A stretch of DNA of 8,234 nucleotides from Candidatus Hodarchaeota archaeon (GTDB lineage Archaea > Asgardarchaeota > Heimdallarchaeia > Hodarchaeales > YT1-039), in contig JAEOTF010000411.1 of the NCBI GenBank assembly GCA_016840025.1, forward strand, positions 1 through 8,234, in the 5' to 3' direction. Under the pieces are notes generated by a model. It saw only the letters and a program-made list of their open reading frames with translations. It did not search any database and was not told where the DNA came from. Every line of letters starts with the position of its first letter. The first letter of the stretch is position 1. Shown here in pieces: positions 6,232-8,234 of the stretch. Position numbers and translations under genes: made by a program.

Positions 6232-6312
6232 CTATTCAAGATTAAAAACTTTACAGTTATTATTAATCATCTTTACAAAGGAATTAGGAGGTATTCCGTA
6301 ATCATTCATCAT
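6232..6312 (-). CDS. Possible small gene, 26 codons
   Basis: The reverse strand reads MMNDYGIPPNSFVKMINNN and ends with CKVFNLE and a TAG stop. AAAGGT lies five bases before the first ATG, and that ATG is 19 bases after the stop of the DUF4386-like gene, consistent with a position inside an operon that continues to the toroid gene 77 bp further on. The composition looks protein-like, with no low-complexity run. I do not recognise it, and an ORF this short can occur by chance. It may also be the tail of a decayed gene, since the frame stays open upstream into the overlapping neighbour. Confidence 0.25.
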   Translation of the reverse strand: MMNDYGIPPNSFVKMINNNCKVFNLE

Positions 6313-6331
6313 CTTAACCTTTAACGATGAT

Positions 6332-6985
6332 CTATGAAAAAAATAATAGCCATCCTCCCAAGATAAGTTCAAAGATAAAAATTAATAGACCTCCGACGTT
6401 CCATAGGACTTCAAAATTAGCTTTGACAAGTTTGATCCCGTTTCCAAAACCATAGATGATGCTGGCAACAATTCCAAACCATCCAATAATTATTGGTACA
6501 GTTTCATAGGTAACAAAAAGGAGAGAGTACGCGAGTGTACCAATGGAGAATAATATCTGTGCAAATGAGAAAACAGAAATTTTTGTTTCTAGGATGCTAC
6601 GACCTAAATCAACCAACTCATTTTTTTTAGCACCACTCGCCTCTAAGTATTTTCTTGCTATGTTGAGAAGTCTCCAGTAGTTTTTTTTATCGTAGATTTG
6701 AATTAAGCTTTCTGCTATTCGAAAAATAACCCAAATAACCCCCAATAGTATGTTAAATTGACTAAACGCAATAAACAACATTATAACAAGGAGAATTATG
6801 CTAGTATGTTCTGCTATGAGTAGGACGAAGCTTATTTTAAATTTTTGGGGATCATCGTTAATTTTTTGAAGTTTAGCGTCTGAATTCGAATCACTAATTG
6901 TCCCATGACCAAGTAAATCACATAAAATGAGTATAATTATTATAAATAGAAATAGAAGACCAGATAATTGCATTTCGATAGTCAT
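6332..6985 (-). CDS. DUF4386-like six-helix membrane protein
   Basis: A 217-residue integral membrane protein with hydrophobic segments at about 7-25, 51-73, 77-95, 136-157, 163-183 and 192-215. The order of a first helix, a hydrophilic loop, a helix pair with IWVIFRIAESLIQIYD, a cytosolic-type loop, then SFAQILFSIGTLAYSLLF and a final pair ending GGWLLFF resembles the DUF4386 family, whose function is unknown. Length fits (usually about 210-240). Start: ATG 6985 is preceded by GGTGA (6997-6993) seven bases upstream; an internal ATG at 6973 has no such site. A clear TATA-like box lies upstream. No transport or catalytic residues stand out. The family assignment is by pattern, the membrane topology is firm. 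Confidence 0.72.
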   Translation of the reverse strand: MTIEMQLSGLLFLFIIIILILCDLLGHGTISDSNSDAKLQKINDDPQKFKISFVLLIAEHTSIILLVIMLFIAFSQFNILLGVIWVIFRIAESLIQIYDKKNYWRLLNIARKYLEASGAKKNELVDLGRSILETKISVFSFAQILFSIGTLAYSLLFVTYETVPIIIGWFGIVASIIYGFGNGIKLVKANFEVLWNVGGLLIFIFELILGGWLLFFS

Positions 6986-7024
6986 TGGGACTTCACCAAT
7001 CCTCTTCTTCTACCTTTTTTCACC

Positions 7025-7034
7025 TTTTATAAAA
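7025..7034 (-). promoter_or_regulatory. Putative TATA box for the DUF4386-like gene
   Basis: TTTTATAAAA, centred near 7029, predicts transcription start near 7003 on the minus strand. That leaves a leader of about 18 bases containing the GGTGA ribosome site (6997-6993) before ATG 6985. Spacing and composition are good for an archaeal promoter. Confidence 0.5.
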
Positions 7035-7252
7035 ATAATTTGTAGGCAAAAAGTGATTGTGCTTTTAACAAAACAATTTTCTCTTGAAGGCATATAAGAC
7101 CTACTTCGAGAAACAAAACAAGTGGCGGGAAAATTAAGAGCAGTGATTGATAGACAATAATTAAGTATATGTAGATATATATTTATTATCTCTTTCTATT
7201 TATTTTAATCTTAGACATTGCTGCCTGGATTTTGTCTCATAAGTAAGATCAA

Positions 7253-7998
7253 TTATTTATTCGCCATCATCTTCTTGATTTCTTTTCCAGCAATCCATTT
7301 CGCAAACCTATTCTTATAGAAAGGGATTTTGACATCATAATAATAGTCCGTTTTATCTTCATAATACTCAAAATCTGCAATACCTTCCTCCTTATTTAAC
7401 ACAGAAATTGCTTTGAAAATGTGGAAATAAACTAACTGACCAAAGTCTGGTTTTGATCTCTCGCCTTTCTGGATTGCTGTGATTAATTTCTCAAATGCTT
7501 GAACAATTTTTTCTTTATTATGCTGCGTTTCTGCTTCAGATTTAGTGGAAATATATAATTCAACTGATGGAACAACATTAAAGCCATATTGACTAATATT
7601 ACTACTCATGTAGTCATTAGCTAAATCCGCCCCAAATCCTTTGCACGTCGCGACTGACATCGCATATTTATCAAAAAAATATGGTCTATGTGCAATATAA
7701 CCAAGTTTATCAATGAATTTTTTCATTAATGCAGAAATATGTCTTGTGTGCGTTGGTGTCGCAAAAACTACACCATCAACATCCTTCATTTTCTCTAAAA
7801 TCAGATCTCGATCATCTTTTAAAGGGCATTTCTCTGAACCACGATTGATACAGGTATAACAACCATAACAATCCTTCAAATTCATGTCCTTAAGCGAGAG
7901 GATCTCATAGTCAATATCAGGGAAGTTTTCATTGATTGAATTCAGTATTGAGTAAGTGTCACCTTTACGTGGACTACACAAATTGCAAGTATTTTCAT
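7253..7998 (-). CDS. Iron-sulfur flavoprotein / NAD(P)H-dependent FMN reductase family, frameshifted near the N-terminus
   Basis: The main frame (from a TTG at 7981) encodes 242 residues with a flavodoxin-like fold. SPRKGDTYSIL is the FMN-phosphate loop, VDGVVFATPTHTRHISALMKKFIDKLGY the second flavin region. C38, C41, C44 and C52 (CYGCYTC, seven residues, C) form a CX2CX2CX7C motif like the compact 4Fe-4S site of iron-sulfur flavoproteins, which pass electrons from ferredoxin or NAD(P)H. The true start is ATG 7998, with GGTGA (8008-8004) five bases before it; it reads MKILAIC and then VVHVK to a stop. Adding one G between 7977 and 7976 gives MKILAICGSPRKGDTYS, the family consensus. Without that base the FMN site lacks its first strand, so the protein as read is probably inactive. 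Confidence 0.85.
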
Positions 7999-8039
7999 TT
8001 TGTTCACCATTTGAGCTAGTTAATTTCTATTCTACCTTC

Positions 8040-8048
8040 TTATAATTT
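8040..8048 (-). promoter_or_regulatory. Putative TATA box for the flavoprotein gene
   Basis: The reverse strand reads AAATTATAA, which predicts transcription start near 8018, about 20 bases before ATG 7998 and its GGTGA site. Assigned by spacing only. Confidence 0.35.
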
Positions 8049-8140
8049 AGTTAGATCAGCTCCTCATACAATTTGGAGATAGATGTTATTTATTAGCTTT
8101 TGAGAAATAGGTTTAAGGAAATTTGAATGAATATTTCGTT

Positions 8141-8234
8141 TTACAGCTCTTCTATGGTTTCTGTGATAGTAACATCTCTCTTTTCCAGTTCTTTCAGGAC
8201 TGTACTATAACAGGTGCTATTCTGTCCTATATAC
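8141..8234 (-). CDS. Possible C-terminal end of a gene entering from the right edge
   Basis: The reverse strand is open from the window edge for 31 codons, ending STVLKELEKRDVTITETIEEL and a TAA at 8143-8141. The charged, helix-forming composition is protein-like and the strand agrees with its neighbours. It would end 142 bp before the flavoprotein start. I do not recognise the family, and an open stretch this short is not rare by chance. Confidence 0.4.
   Translation of the reverse strand, partial: YIGQNSTCYSTVLKELEKRDVTITETIEEL

Overview
The window looks archaeal, most likely from an Asgard (Promethearchaeati) lineage; this is inference. It rests on the AT-rich DNA, short ribosome-binding sites of the AGGTGA/GGTGA type, TATA-like boxes placed for transcription about 26 bp downstream, and above all on the 1009-residue secreted protein. 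That protein has LVIVD-type propeller repeats, Ig-like domains, a Thr/Pro stalk and a short membrane anchor ending in LLRRRKR, an architecture common in Asgard genomes. There are no rRNA, tRNA, CRISPR or transposase signals.

Layout. The left edge holds the start of a minus-strand zinc-type alcohol dehydrogenase/quinone oxidoreductase (1-153), preceded by a decayed second copy of its first codons (164-235). On the plus strand follow a VapBC-type toxin-antitoxin pair (372-1087), an ABM-like dimeric alpha/beta-barrel protein (1145-1462), a 433-bp gap, and the large surface protein (1896-4925). Just after that lies a broken internal copy of the ABM-like gene (5052-5124, perhaps to 5192). The rest is on the minus strand: an alpha/alpha-toroid (squalene-cyclase-like fold) protein split by a frameshift at an A7 tract (5172-6154), a possible 26-codon small gene (6232-6312), a six-helix DUF4386-like membrane protein (6332-6985), an iron-sulfur flavoprotein whose N-terminus is frameshifted (7253-7998), and a possible C-terminal gene fragment at the right edge (8141-8234).

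How the genes relate. VapB and VapC form a clear two-gene operon. The DUF4386-like gene, the small ORF and the toroid gene share a strand with gaps of 19 and 77 bp and could be co-transcribed, but no shared pathway can be read from them. The other genes look like single units.

The most notable points are two gene-fragment duplications lying near their intact parents, and two genes each interrupted by one missing base. One of these interruptions falls exactly on the heptamer A AAA AAC, a canonical -1 slippery sequence, so assembly error, recent decay and recoding are all open. I found no convincing new multi-gene system.
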